In this document: piece after piece, positions 43,534 to 52,499 of the stretch
Position numbering within the stretch: the stretch's first letter is position 1
Layout: every line of letters begins with the position of its first letter
NCBI GenBank assembly: GCA_001789205.1
Contig: MFYT01000039.1
Location: forward strand, 14,233-78,232
DNA: 64,000 bases
Source: Candidatus Raymondbacteria bacterium RIFOXYA2_FULL_49_16
Lineage (GTDB): Bacteria > Fibrobacterota > OXYB2-FULL-49-7 > XYB2-FULL-49-35
Reading direction: 5' to 3'
Notes under the pieces: model-generated
Told to the model about the DNA's origin: nothing
The model's database searches: none
The model's input: only the letters and a program-made list of their open reading frames with translations
Translations under genes and position numbers: made by a program

Positions 43534-44241
43534 CTAGAGAAAATATTCGGGGAAAGCGCCTTTTATTATATCAGCGACTTCGTCCAGTTTTATTTCCTGA
43601 ACATTTTTCGCCAGGCCATTGATAAGCAGGGTTTGGGCCGTGGTCAGCGGGCTCTTCTCTATCGGAAGCGCCAGACAGAAAAAGAGGGTCTCTTCGGCCG
43701 CGCGTTCAGCAGCGCCGGGTGAACTGGCGCGCGTCCTGCCGATGTAGTCGAGAAGGGCCAGGGAGATGCCTGCAACCGTACGGCATGCTTCTTTCCGGTA
43801 CTCATCAACATTGCCGAATTCCTCGGCCAGCGTGTGCAGCTTTGTATAGGCGGGGTCAAACTCCACGATCGCTGGCATAAGGAGTTCCATTTCTTTTTTC
43901 GCCTGATCGCGCGAATTCGCTTGCAGCGCGTCCTTCAACAGGCCGCAACGCAGCAGGTTGCGCGCGCGCGATTGCGAAAAGGCCTTTTTCCCGGGAATAC
44001 CCTGTTCAAGGGCCAGGATGCCCGAATGGCGGTCGCGGAGAAAGGGGGCGATGCGGCGTCTGAAAAAGCTCTCACAGTCGGAAATTTTTGACGCTGCAGG
44101 CGCGCTCATGGCCATGAATTCGCGTACAGTTTCAGCGGTCAGCGGTTGTTTGCTGGCGCAGTCAATAAGTGGCAGGCAGCAGAGGCTGCCCACAAGGCAA
44201 AAAAGAACCAAATTTTTCCGTTTGAGCTCCGCGCGGTTCAT
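43534..44241 (-). CDS. Putative lipoprotein, unknown function
   Basis: 235 residues from the ATG at 44241, chosen because the lipoprotein signal follows (MNRAELKRKNLVLFCLVGSL, then LPLIDC as lipobox). The remaining 200 residues are mostly helical (AETVREFMAMSAPAASKISD, AAEETLFFCLALPIEKSPLT). No catalytic motif is recognised. Divergent from the polymerase delta prime gene. Confidence 0.55.
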   Translation of the reverse strand: MNRAELKRKNLVLFCLVGSLCCLPLIDCASKQPLTAETVREFMAMSAPAASKISDCESFFRRRIAPFLRDRHSGILALEQGIPGKKAFSQSRARNLLRCGLLKDALQANSRDQAKKEMELLMPAIVEFDPAYTKLHTLAEEFGNVDEYRKEACRTVAGISLALLDYIGRTRASSPGAAERAAEETLFFCLALPIEKSPLTTAQTLLINGLAKNVQEIKLDEVADIIKGAFPEYFL

Positions 44242-44310
44242 ATACCTTAAATATATAAAAATATCTTGCCTTTGACCCTGTAAACTTACATTTTTTCCAG
44301 CAAGAGAACA

Positions 44311-45396
44311 ATGAAATTCACCAATGTTATTTCGCGGAACCGGGCTGTCCAGGCATTGGAAACCGCATGTGCAGGTACTTCCATGCACCACGCGTACCTT
44401 CTGACCGGGCCCGAAGGCGTTGGCAAATTCGGCCTGGCGCTCGAGGCCAGCCTGGCCCTTTTATGCCGCAACAAGGACAACGCACCCTGCCGTTCCTGTG
44501 TTTCGTGCCGGAAACTTCTCAACTACAACCACCCCGATTTCAGGCTGATTTTTCCTTATGTTAGCGACAAGAGTTTCAGGGATGTTGCCAAAGAGCTGGG
44601 CTTGCTTGAAAAATACCGCAAAGAGACAGGGCTTCATCTTACTTACGAGGATATTTACGTCAAATATTATTCTGAGGCAGCCGTGCTTTCTCTTGGCCAG
44701 CCTTTCAGGAAGTTGAAGGCTTCCGAGGACCTAAAGGCCAAAAACCGGGAGATTTTTATCGACGTGCTCAGGCAGCTTGCGGACGAACTTACCATGCCTC
44801 CTTCTGAATCATCATTCAAGGCCGTGATCATTGCCGAGGCTGACCTTATGAACACTGAGGCGGCAAACGCCTTTCTGAAGACCCTTGAGGAACCGCGGCC
44901 GCATGTGCGGTTTTTCCTTTGCACATCCAGGCCCCACGCGCTGCTCGCCACAGTGCGCTCGCGTTGCCAGGAACTCAAGTTTCCCGAGCTTTCTGAAGAT
45001 GAGATTGCCGCTTTTCTAATAGAGCGCGAAGGGACCAATCCTGACGCTGCGCGCCAGGCTGCCCGCGCGGCAATGGGATCGCTGTCGGGCGCACTCGAGT
45101 ATCTTGACCCTGAAAACAGCGCCATACGGGACGAAGCCGCTGAACTGGTGCGGTGCATCGAGAAAAACGACAGCGCAGACGCCCTTACCCTGGCAGCCCG
45201 TTTTTCAAAGACACAGCTTCCTGAGAACCTCCTGCGACTCAGGTTCGCGGCCCAGGAGTTGCGCCAGCGGCCGGACATGTTTCCCAAAGTGCTCCCGAAA
45301 ATAACCGCGGCCTTGTATGCTCTCGAAAGAAAGGGCCAGCCCGAACTGGTACACACGGCGTTTTTCCTGGGTGCGCTCGAGGCTGCCCGTCAGTAA
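44311..45396 (+). CDS. holB: DNA polymerase III delta prime subunit
   Basis: 361 residues. Walker A GPEGVGKFGLA, a zinc-binding cysteine cluster (CRNKDNAPCRSCVSC), the clamp-loader block EADLMNTEAANAFLKTLEEP and the SRC motif (TVRSRCQ) identify a clamp-loader ATPase-fold subunit. The length fits HolB. Part of the DNA replication complex that loads the sliding clamp. It is followed after 11 nt by the AraC regulator. Confidence 0.9.
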   Translation: MKFTNVISRNRAVQALETACAGTSMHHAYLLTGPEGVGKFGLALEASLALLCRNKDNAPCRSCVSCRKLLNYNHPDFRLIFPYVSDKSFRDVAKELGLLEKYRKETGLHLTYEDIYVKYYSEAAVLSLGQPFRKLKASEDLKAKNREIFIDVLRQLADELTMPPSESSFKAVIIAEADLMNTEAANAFLKTLEEPRPHVRFFLCTSRPHALLATVRSRCQELKFPELSEDEIAAFLIEREGTNPDAARQAARAAMGSLSGALEYLDPENSAIRDEAAELVRCIEKNDSADALTLAARFSKTQLPENLLRLRFAAQELRQRPDMFPKVLPKITAALYALERKGQPELVHTAFFLGALEAARQ

Positions 45397-45406
45397 CGGT
45401 CATTGT

Positions 45407-46990
45407 ATGAAGCATTTTGCGGTATTTCTCCTTCTTTACGCCGCCACACTGTTTTCCGCAACATTCTATCGTGAGGACTTCGAAGGGAATGCGCGCGTCC
45501 AGTCGTGGATGACCACCACGGAAGAGCCTGTGGAACAGTGGCTGCGCATTGGGCCTGAATTCGCGTGCGAGGGAAACGCGGGCCTGCGCATTGGGCCTGG
45601 CCCCTGGCACATGCTCAGGAAAGATGTATTATGGAAAACCGATTCGCTGCTTTTTTCACAAGGATTCTATTTTCATTTTTTCCTGAGGATTGAAAGCGGG
45701 CCATTCGCCCTTGGACAGTCTTTTACCGACCTGGTCCATTTTCTCATGATTCCGCGATCAGGCGGTTATTATAGCAACCCAAGCCTTCTGGTTGAAAGGC
45801 GGGCGGACAGCTCCATCCACCTCTTTGCGCTCCTGCGCCAGAAAAAAGAGGACAATCCGCTCCGGGTGCCATTGCGCGAACAGGAGTCGCGCCTTGAGCC
45901 GGGTGCGTGGTACCGGATTGAATTTTTTGTGCGTATCAAGGGCGATTCGCTCTCAGACTCGCTTTTTATCAATGGCCGTTGCGCCGGGCAGGGCGCGGTG
46001 GCGCTGGTGGACCGCTATGGCCTTCTCCAAAGCTGGTATCTGGGTTTTGGGAATTCCCGCCTGCAGGGCGTTGCCGCTTTTGACATGGACAATATCATCA
46101 TTTCCGCTGACCGGTTGTCAGCATCGCTCAATCCCTTTTCGCTTTCAGCGCATGCGCGCAACGATTCCCTGGACTGTTCCCTGCTCTTTCCACCGCAGCA
46201 AGGGGTGTTTTATATTGACCTCAATCTTGGCGCGCAGGGATTTGCCGGGTCCGCGGGCGAACGGTTCGGCGTTTATGACGGTAAAAACAACCTGGTTTTC
46301 AGCTTGTACAGGTCTGATACTATTTTCTATAAAGGCGTTGAAGGGTCGAACCGGTGGTCCAAGACATGCCGTTCTGATACAGGAAGCCCGGTGTGGAGCA
46401 TTGACGCGACCGCGGGCGCGGCGCAATTGCGGATATGCATGCCCGCTGGTCTTTCACCTGGCGCATGGCACGCCCGTGCGCGCCTGATAAGCGAAGAGCA
46501 AGCGGCGCAATACGATTTTCCCGAGGCGGTTTTTATTGTTCCGGAAAGGCCGTGGTTTTTCCGGTGGTATAGTGTGCTTGCTGTCGCAGCGGTCCTGGGT
46601 CTGGTCTCGGGCGCGCTGGTGTTTCGGGCGCGTTTGCGGGAAGCCGCGTTGCCAGCGGAAATGCCAGGATCGTGGAAGCGGGCGGTGGATGATATTGAAA
46701 CCATGCTCCTCCAACGTTTTGGCGACGCGCAGCTTGATTCCAACGCCATTGCGGGCCATGCTGGGTTGAGCGTTAAAAAGGCCCAGCAGGTGTATCAGGC
46801 TGTGAAAGGAAAATCACCGGTCCAGCATTTGCGCGAGATACGGCTAGAACGCGCGTGTGTGCTGCTCAAGACCACGCAGAAGTCAGCGGCCGAGATTGCC
46901 TATGAGGTTGGTTTTTCAGATCCTATCATTTTCCAGAGAAACTTCAAGAAGGCCTTTTCCCTTACGCCAGGCCAATACCGCGACCAGTAG
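45407..46990 (+). CDS. Second transmembrane one-component AraC-type regulator with ConA-like sensor domain
   Basis: 527 residues from the ATG at 45407. Signal peptide MKHFAVFLLLYAATLFSA. The extracytoplasmic domain YREDFEGNARVQSWMTTTEE and WYRIEFFVRIKGDSLSDSLF is the same ConA/LamG-like fold as in the regulator at 26293-28284; here it lacks the fibronectin module. The transmembrane helix is at about 387-406 (WYSVLAVAAVLGLVSGALVF). The cytoplasmic part (about 425-527) has the AraC double helix-turn-helix (EVGFSDPIIFQRNFKKAFSL). It ends LTPGQYRDQ, and the same 9 residues are encoded again at 48487-48513. Confidence 0.8.
   Translation: MKHFAVFLLLYAATLFSATFYREDFEGNARVQSWMTTTEEPVEQWLRIGPEFACEGNAGLRIGPGPWHMLRKDVLWKTDSLLFSQGFYFHFFLRIESGPFALGQSFTDLVHFLMIPRSGGYYSNPSLLVERRADSSIHLFALLRQKKEDNPLRVPLREQESRLEPGAWYRIEFFVRIKGDSLSDSLFINGRCAGQGAVALVDRYGLLQSWYLGFGNSRLQGVAAFDMDNIIISADRLSASLNPFSLSAHARNDSLDCSLLFPPQQGVFYIDLNLGAQGFAGSAGERFGVYDGKNNLVFSLYRSDTIFYKGVEGSNRWSKTCRSDTGSPVWSIDATAGAAQLRICMPAGLSPGAWHARARLISEEQAAQYDFPEAVFIVPERPWFFRWYSVLAVAAVLGLVSGALVFRARLREAALPAEMPGSWKRAVDDIETMLLQRFGDAQLDSNAIAGHAGLSVKKAQQVYQAVKGKSPVQHLREIRLERACVLLKTTQKSAAEIAYEVGFSDPIIFQRNFKKAFSLTPGQYRDQ
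46961..46990 (+). repeat. Direct repeat, copy 1 (AraC 3' end)
   Basis: 30 bases encoding LTPGQYRDQ and the TAG stop of the AraC gene. The second copy is at 48487-48516. Their differences fall only in third codon positions and in the stop codon. Confidence 0.75.
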
Positions 46991-47021
46991 ATTTTAGCAT
47001 GAAAACGCGTTTTTTTGGCTT

Positions 47022-47053
47022 ATTTATATAAACAGGCGCCTGTTTTATATAAA
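47022..47053. promoter_or_regulatory. Imperfect 32-bp palindrome before the ATPase gene
   Basis: ATTTATATAAACAGGC meets GCCTGTTTTATATAAAT at a shared centre, a near-perfect palindrome with one extra base in the right arm. It lies 40 nt before the DUF4143 start in AT-rich DNA and is the likely operator or promoter. Confidence 0.5.
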
Positions 47054-47092
47054 TTTATTGAAAAAAACACGCCTATTTATTATATTAATGAT

Positions 47093-48478
47093 ATGAAACG
47101 GTTAGCAGAACAGCGTCTTTTTGAATGGATTAGTTCAAAAAATCGGAAACCACTTATCATTCGCGGAGCAAGGCAAGTTGGAAAGTCCACTGTTATCCGG
47201 AACTTTTCCGCCCAACATAATAAAACACTGCACGAGATCAATCTTGAGAAGAATCTGAAACTCGATACGGTTTTCAGGAAACTCAATATTGCTGACATCA
47301 TTCGTGAGCTTGAACTTCTCTCCAACCGTGGCAGGATAGACGGGGAAAACAGCGTTGTTTTTTTGGATGAAATACAGGCAGTACCCTCAGCGATCCCCGC
47401 GTTGAGATATTTTTTCGAGGAGCGTCCCGATATTCCGGTAGTGGCCGCAGGATCTTTGCTTGAATTCACGCTCTCCAGGGAACATTTTTCCATGCCTGTT
47501 GGACGGATAGAATACCTGTATCTGGGACCAATGAGTTTTCAGGAATATCTTATGGCGCAGAACGAGGGCCAGTTGATCGATTATATGCAGGGGTTTAGCG
47601 TGCATACGCCTCCTTCGGAAGCTGCGCATGGAAGGCTGCTGACACGTTTGCGTGAATACCTCCTCGTCGGTGGCATGCCCGAAGCCGTGAGGGTCTTTAC
47701 GGATACCGGAAGGTTCGAGGACGCTTTTAAAGTGCATGATTCCATAATCGAGACATACCGGGAGGATTTTTCGAAATACGCTTCGTTCCAAGACCTGATA
47801 CGGCTTCAGAAGGTTTTCGATTATGTCCCTTCCACGATTGGAGAAAAATTCAAGTATGTTAACATAAATTCCATGGAAAAGTCCGCTGATATGCGCCGTT
47901 CCGCAGACCTGTTGGCGCGTGCAGGGATCTTTCACCATGTCACCCACTCTTCATGTTCTGGCCTGCCGCTGCAATCCGGGGCAAAGGAAAAGGTTTTCAA
48001 ACCACTGTTTCTCGATGTTGGGTTGATGAATGATATTCGCGGCATCCACGCGCTTTCCGCAGAGAATGTGTTGAGCAGGCAGTTCATGAACGAAGGAAAG
48101 ATGGCCGAACAGTTCATAGGCCAGCATGTGCTCTATCTGAACGGGACAAGCAGGCATCCATCCCTCCATTATTGGCTCCGCGAGGAAAAGACGGGCGGCG
48201 CAGAAGTCGATTATGTCGTTTCCGTCGGAGAGACCATTGTACCGGTTGAAGTCAAGGCGGGATTGTGCGGTAGCCTGAAATCGCTGCTGCAGTTTGCGTT
48301 TCAGAAAAAGAGCCGGCTTTGCGTTCGCTTTGACCAGCACCAGCCGTCGTTTCATCCCGTTCAGTACGCGCTGAAGAACGGTGACGGCAACGGACATGTG
48401 CAGTTCAATTTTCTTTCACTGCCATTGTATATGGTGGATGAATTCCCACGGCTTGTGCAGGAGGCACTGGCGGTGTAA
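47093..48478 (+). CDS. AAA ATPase with DUF4143 domain
   Basis: 461 residues from the ATG at 47093. Walker A IIRGARQVGKSTVIRN, Walker B VVFLDEIQAVPSA, the sensor-like AAGSLLEFTLS, and GRIEYLYLGPMSFQEYL mark AAA_14. The C-terminal DUF4143 region includes FLDVGLMNDIRG and GGAEVDYVVSVGETIVPVEV, a nuclease-like fold. Cytoplasmic; function unknown, though such genes are often multiplied in genomes. It sits between the AraC gene and a repeat of the AraC 3' end. Confidence 0.85.
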   Translation: MKRLAEQRLFEWISSKNRKPLIIRGARQVGKSTVIRNFSAQHNKTLHEINLEKNLKLDTVFRKLNIADIIRELELLSNRGRIDGENSVVFLDEIQAVPSAIPALRYFFEERPDIPVVAAGSLLEFTLSREHFSMPVGRIEYLYLGPMSFQEYLMAQNEGQLIDYMQGFSVHTPPSEAAHGRLLTRLREYLLVGGMPEAVRVFTDTGRFEDAFKVHDSIIETYREDFSKYASFQDLIRLQKVFDYVPSTIGEKFKYVNINSMEKSADMRRSADLLARAGIFHHVTHSSCSGLPLQSGAKEKVFKPLFLDVGLMNDIRGIHALSAENVLSRQFMNEGKMAEQFIGQHVLYLNGTSRHPSLHYWLREEKTGGAEVDYVVSVGETIVPVEVKAGLCGSLKSLLQFAFQKKSRLCVRFDQHQPSFHPVQYALKNGDGNGHVQFNFLSLPLYMVDEFPRLVQEALAV

Positions 48479-48486
48479 ACCATGTA

Positions 48487-48516
48487 CTCACGCCCGGCCA
48501 ATACCGCGACCAATGA
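48487..48516 (+). pseudogene. Remnant of an AraC regulator 3' end (direct repeat copy 2)
   Basis: This sequence encodes LTPGQYRDQ then TGA. Compared with 46961-46990, codons differ as CTT/CTC, CCA/CCC, CAG/CAA and TAG/TGA, all silent. Sequence upstream of the nine codons is not AraC. It lies 8 nt past the ATPase stop. Confidence 0.75.
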
Positions 48517-48557
48517 ATGATAGTCTTGGAAAGACATTGTCATCGTTTTTTTAAGGT

Positions 48558-49703
48558 TCATAGCCTGCACGAGGCCAGCCGCGAGGTCATTTCTTCCATG
48601 CCCATAAATCGTACTGGCAGTCCATTTATTAATTGCGTATACTCTTGGAGGGTATGCCGGCAGACCACCCAGTTCTCTCCCTGTGAATATTTTTTACGGA
48701 ACACCTGAAGGTTCCGGGAGTCGAAACCGTTGGCATCCCACTTGCACTCAACCGTTATCGGATTTTGCGTTTGATCCAGGATAATGAAGTCAATTTCGTG
48801 CCCCTGTTTATCTCGCCAGTATCTGACGCCTGGCCGTTGGAAATATGAGTGCATTTGGTTCAGCGTATAGTGCTCCCATAGCAGTCCAAGGTCCTCTTTT
48901 CTGAGCGTGTTCCATCCCTTGAAATGGCAGACGAAACCCGTGTCAAACGCGTAGATTTTTGGTGCGGCGACTATTTCATTCGATTTGCGGGATGAAAAAG
49001 GCCGGACCGTGTGGGCCACCCAGGTTTCTTGCAGGATAGCCAGATAATTATGGATTGTCTGCCTGCTTGCTTCGCATAGGTGGGCGAATCGTGTGGCCTC
49101 GAAAATGGAGCCGCTCTGAACAAAGAGCAGTTCCAGCATTTTCTGAAAACTTGACTTCCGGCCCAGGTTGAAGAGTTCCGAAATGTCCCGCGACCAAAAG
49201 GAATCTATCCATTCCTGAAACCGGTTCTCTTCGCGTTCTCCGAGAAAAAAAGGGGGTAGTCCGCCGCTGTGCAAGCGGGTTTCTATATCCGTTTGGTTAA
49301 AGTCCTTAAGGTCCTCTGCGGTCATAGGCGTCAGCCAAAGGGATGTCTTTCTTCCTGTCAATGTATCGCTGAAGCGTTTCGAGGCGCCAAGGGTGGACGA
49401 CCCGGTAGCTATTATTCTGGTTTCCGGATAATAATCGGCGGCGATTTTAAGCAGTTCTGACGGATTTTTCAGCTTATGGATTTCGTCCAAAACAAGGCGC
49501 TGGCCTTTGGTTTTTTCTAAGAATGATTCGGTATTGGAAAGAACCTCGCGTACGCTTGGCAGTTCACAGTCAAAATATGTGATTGAGTCGAGGCTTTTAC
49601 AGAGGACTGTTTTACCGGATCGTCTGACACCTGAAAGCCAAAGTATAGATTTCTGTTTCCAGCACTCTTCGATTTTCCTTTTCCAGTAGATTCTATCAAT
49701 CAT
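48558..49703 (-). CDS. Second AAA ATPase with DUF4143 domain
   Basis: 381 residues from the ATG at 49703. Walker A LWLSGVRRSGKTVLCK, Walker B RLVLDEIHKLKNPS, ATGSSTLGASKRFSDTLTGR, and a DUF4143 region with AFDTGFVCHFKGW and HEIDFIILDQTQNPITVECK. It is convergent with the related gene at 47093-48478, with which it shares the family but not close sequence. Function unknown. Confidence 0.85.
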   Translation of the reverse strand: MIDRIYWKRKIEECWKQKSILWLSGVRRSGKTVLCKSLDSITYFDCELPSVREVLSNTESFLEKTKGQRLVLDEIHKLKNPSELLKIAADYYPETRIIATGSSTLGASKRFSDTLTGRKTSLWLTPMTAEDLKDFNQTDIETRLHSGGLPPFFLGEREENRFQEWIDSFWSRDISELFNLGRKSSFQKMLELLFVQSGSIFEATRFAHLCEASRQTIHNYLAILQETWVAHTVRPFSSRKSNEIVAAPKIYAFDTGFVCHFKGWNTLRKEDLGLLWEHYTLNQMHSYFQRPGVRYWRDKQGHEIDFIILDQTQNPITVECKWDANGFDSRNLQVFRKKYSQGENWVVCRHTLQEYTQLINGLPVRFMGMEEMTSRLASCRL

Positions 49704-49973
49704 AACTATAATATAATCAAAGTGTTTATCTAAACGCAATGTTGTTTTGCTAATAGTTTATCAATTTAATTGTTTTGGTAACTAATAGTTCTAGTTATTG
49801 ATATTGAATAAGATATGATCATTTATGGTTGGTGTCGTATTCAGTGGCGCAGATGTCACCAGTTGACTAAAACCTCTTCGCCTGCTGAGATTATATGTCC
49901 ATAGTAATCCTGCTTCTTGAAGCCGCAATCCCGCACATACTATTTTATGGACGTTTCAACAACGGAGTTTCCC

Positions 49974-52355
49974 ATGGAAAAAGAAGGCGTATCCCAATAT
50001 GGGTATTTTGACACCGAGCGAAACGAATATGTTATTACACGGCCCGATACCCCCACTCCCTGGATAAACCACCTTGGCGAGAGCGAGCGCTTTTCCGGCG
50101 TCATCTCGAACACGGCCGGCGGTTACACCTTTCATCTCGATCCTGCGAACAAACGCATTACCCGATACCGGTACGCGGCCATTCCCGAAGACAGACCAGG
50201 CAGGTATTTTTACCTGAAAGACTGCGAAGACAATGCGGCTTGGTCAACCACCTGGCAGCCGATGGTTAATTTCAAGAACGACTTTTCATACGAATGCAGG
50301 CATGGCTTTGGGTATACAAAGATATCGTACGCGTATAAGGACATCGCTTCTGAGAACGTTTATTTTGCGCCTATTGGCAAGGATTTCGAGTTGTGGCGCA
50401 TAACCGTGAAAAACAATTCACAGCGTCCCAGAAAGCTCAAGCTTTTCCAATACAGCGAATGGTGCATCTGGAACATGATCAAGGACCACTACAATGCCCA
50501 GTCAATCGCCAATGAGGCGCGCAGCTGTTTCAAGCCCGAGATAAACACCTTTTATCATTACCCGTACGCTGACCCCGCGGTGTCCATGAAGGATTCTGAA
50601 TTTTTCGCGTGGGTCGCTTTCTTCGCCTGCTCGTGCAACCCTGATTCAGTTTCCCTGAGACGGGACAGGTTTATTGGCCGGTACCGGGACGAGAGCAACC
50701 CCATTGCCGTTGAAAAGGGCGTATGCGATGGCTTTTACGCTGGCGGCGGCTACCATGTTGCCGCAACCCAGTACAATCTTGACCTAGGGCCAAACGAGGA
50801 ACGGGCCTTCTTTTTCGCCATGGGGTCGTATGACGCCATGGGCGATGAAAGGGCCGATGTGGCGCCTCTACTCACTGCCGGGGGGTTTGACGCTGAATTT
50901 GCAAAACTAAAGAAATACTGGAAAACCTATACGGACAAATTCGCCTGCGCAACCCCCAACCGGGGCATGGATGTATTCCTGAACGGCTGGCACCAGTACA
51001 ACCTGATCATGGATCTCTGGAAAACCGTGAATTACAGCTACACAGGGTGGGGTGGCGGCTCCGTGGGATATAGGAACAGGGCGCAGAAGACAATCGCCCT
51101 TGCGACAATCGACCCGCGGCTTGCCAAGTCGGCCATGGACCAGCTTATCCGCATCCAGTACGAATGCGGCGACGCGCCGGGCGGTTACAGTCCCATGACA
51201 GGCGCAAAAGCTAATGCGGGCGGTTTTTCGGACGTACCCATCTATCTGATCTATGCGGTCACCGCCTATGTGCAGGAGACCGGTGACATGGGGCTTTTGA
51301 CAACAGAGTATCCCTTTTTTGAGGGAAGCACGGCGACTCTTTACGAACACCTTACGCGCATTATCGACTGGATCTGGAGCAGGCGCGGACCGCACGGTCT
51401 TCCCATCATTGGCATTGCCGACTGGAACGACGCCATCAACCTTAACGGCAAGGGCGAGACCCAGATGGTTGCCTGTCAGTTTGTGCTCGCATGCAGGCAG
51501 CTTGTGGACATGGCAAAATTCCTCAAAAGGGACAATGATGCCGTAAAATTCAGCGGCCTTGCGGAGAAAATGAGCGCCATTGTCAACGAGGTATGCTGGG
51601 ACGGCGAATGGTATTTGCGCGCCTTTCAGCTCGATGGCACGCCTGTTGGGTCGCACAAGAACACCTATGGGAAAATATTCCTCAATGCCCAAAACTGGGC
51701 CATAATTGCGGGAATTGTACAGGGAGAACGGCTTGAACAATGCCTAGCTTCCGTGCGCAAGCACTTGTTTATCAAATGCGGGCTCAAACTGTGCGCGCCA
51801 GCCTATCCGGGGTACGACGAAAAGATAGGGCCCATTGGCTCCATGGTCCCGGGACTCAAGGAAAACGGCGCGGTCTTCTGCCATGCCCATGCCTGGGGCG
51901 TCATTGCCACTGCCATGACACGCAAGGGCGATTTGGCCATGGAATACTACAATGCGGCGCTCCCGTATTACCAGGACCCTGATGTTTCCACGACCGAACC
52001 CTATACCTTCTGCCAAACATATGCCAGCGACGAGCACCCTGAATACGGCCTTGGCAGGCTGCACTGGCATTCGGGGACCATTCCATGGACCTACATTGCA
52101 TCAACGCAGTACATCCTTGGCATAAAGCCCCAGTTTTCCGGTCTTCTGATAGATCCTTGCATACCAAAGGAATGGAAGGGCTATACGGTTAAACGGGAAT
52201 ACCGGGGTACCATATATTCCATTGAGGTGAGCAATCCGGATGGCGTATCATCCGGAGTGAAGAGCGTCATCGTAGACGGGAAAAAGACCGGCAACAATAT
52301 GGTTGTGCACGACAAAGCCAAGAAGGCGGTGACTGTCCAGGTTGTTTTAGGTTGA
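49974..52355 (+). CDS. Second GH94-family phosphorylase
   Basis: 793 residues from the ATG at 49974, with CGGAG 6 nt before; frame-upstream ATGs lack a ribosome binding site. Blocks: QYGYFDTERNEYVITRPDTP, a beta-sandwich N-terminal domain, GYRNRAQKTI, and IADWNDAINLNGKGETQMVA with the catalytic Asp. C-terminus typical of GH94. Cytoplasmic, related to the gene at 32376-34679 but clearly diverged, so a different disaccharide is likely (cellobiose- versus cellodextrin-like). Confidence 0.87.
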   Translation: MEKEGVSQYGYFDTERNEYVITRPDTPTPWINHLGESERFSGVISNTAGGYTFHLDPANKRITRYRYAAIPEDRPGRYFYLKDCEDNAAWSTTWQPMVNFKNDFSYECRHGFGYTKISYAYKDIASENVYFAPIGKDFELWRITVKNNSQRPRKLKLFQYSEWCIWNMIKDHYNAQSIANEARSCFKPEINTFYHYPYADPAVSMKDSEFFAWVAFFACSCNPDSVSLRRDRFIGRYRDESNPIAVEKGVCDGFYAGGGYHVAATQYNLDLGPNEERAFFFAMGSYDAMGDERADVAPLLTAGGFDAEFAKLKKYWKTYTDKFACATPNRGMDVFLNGWHQYNLIMDLWKTVNYSYTGWGGGSVGYRNRAQKTIALATIDPRLAKSAMDQLIRIQYECGDAPGGYSPMTGAKANAGGFSDVPIYLIYAVTAYVQETGDMGLLTTEYPFFEGSTATLYEHLTRIIDWIWSRRGPHGLPIIGIADWNDAINLNGKGETQMVACQFVLACRQLVDMAKFLKRDNDAVKFSGLAEKMSAIVNEVCWDGEWYLRAFQLDGTPVGSHKNTYGKIFLNAQNWAIIAGIVQGERLEQCLASVRKHLFIKCGLKLCAPAYPGYDEKIGPIGSMVPGLKENGAVFCHAHAWGVIATAMTRKGDLAMEYYNAALPYYQDPDVSTTEPYTFCQTYASDEHPEYGLGRLHWHSGTIPWTYIASTQYILGIKPQFSGLLIDPCIPKEWKGYTVKREYRGTIYSIEVSNPDGVSSGVKSVIVDGKKTGNNMVVHDKAKKAVTVQVVLG

Positions 52356-52392
52356 TGGCCGATATATTTTTGTTTATTCCGGTATTTATATT

Positions 52393-52490
52393 AAATAGTC
52401 AGCTTTTTTCTTAAAAAAATAATATAATACTATAAATAGTCAGCTATTTTTTATAAATAATCATTGTTATAGTACGGAGAATCAGCTATT
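52393..52490 (+). promoter_or_regulatory. Three phased copies of a TCAGCT motif upstream of the beta-helix gene
   Basis: The word TAGTCAGCT followed by a T-rich tract occurs with CAGCT at 52400 and 52441, and a diverged copy (AATCAGCT) at 52483. Spacings are 41 and 42 nt, about four turns of DNA, in AT-rich sequence ending just before the start. Candidate regulator binding sites. Confidence 0.5.
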
Positions 52491-52499
52491 ATTTATACC

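Noticed and set aside
49750-49790. Direct repeat CTAATAGTT in the divergent promoter before GH94
   Set aside because: Only two short copies in AT-rich DNA; could easily be chance.
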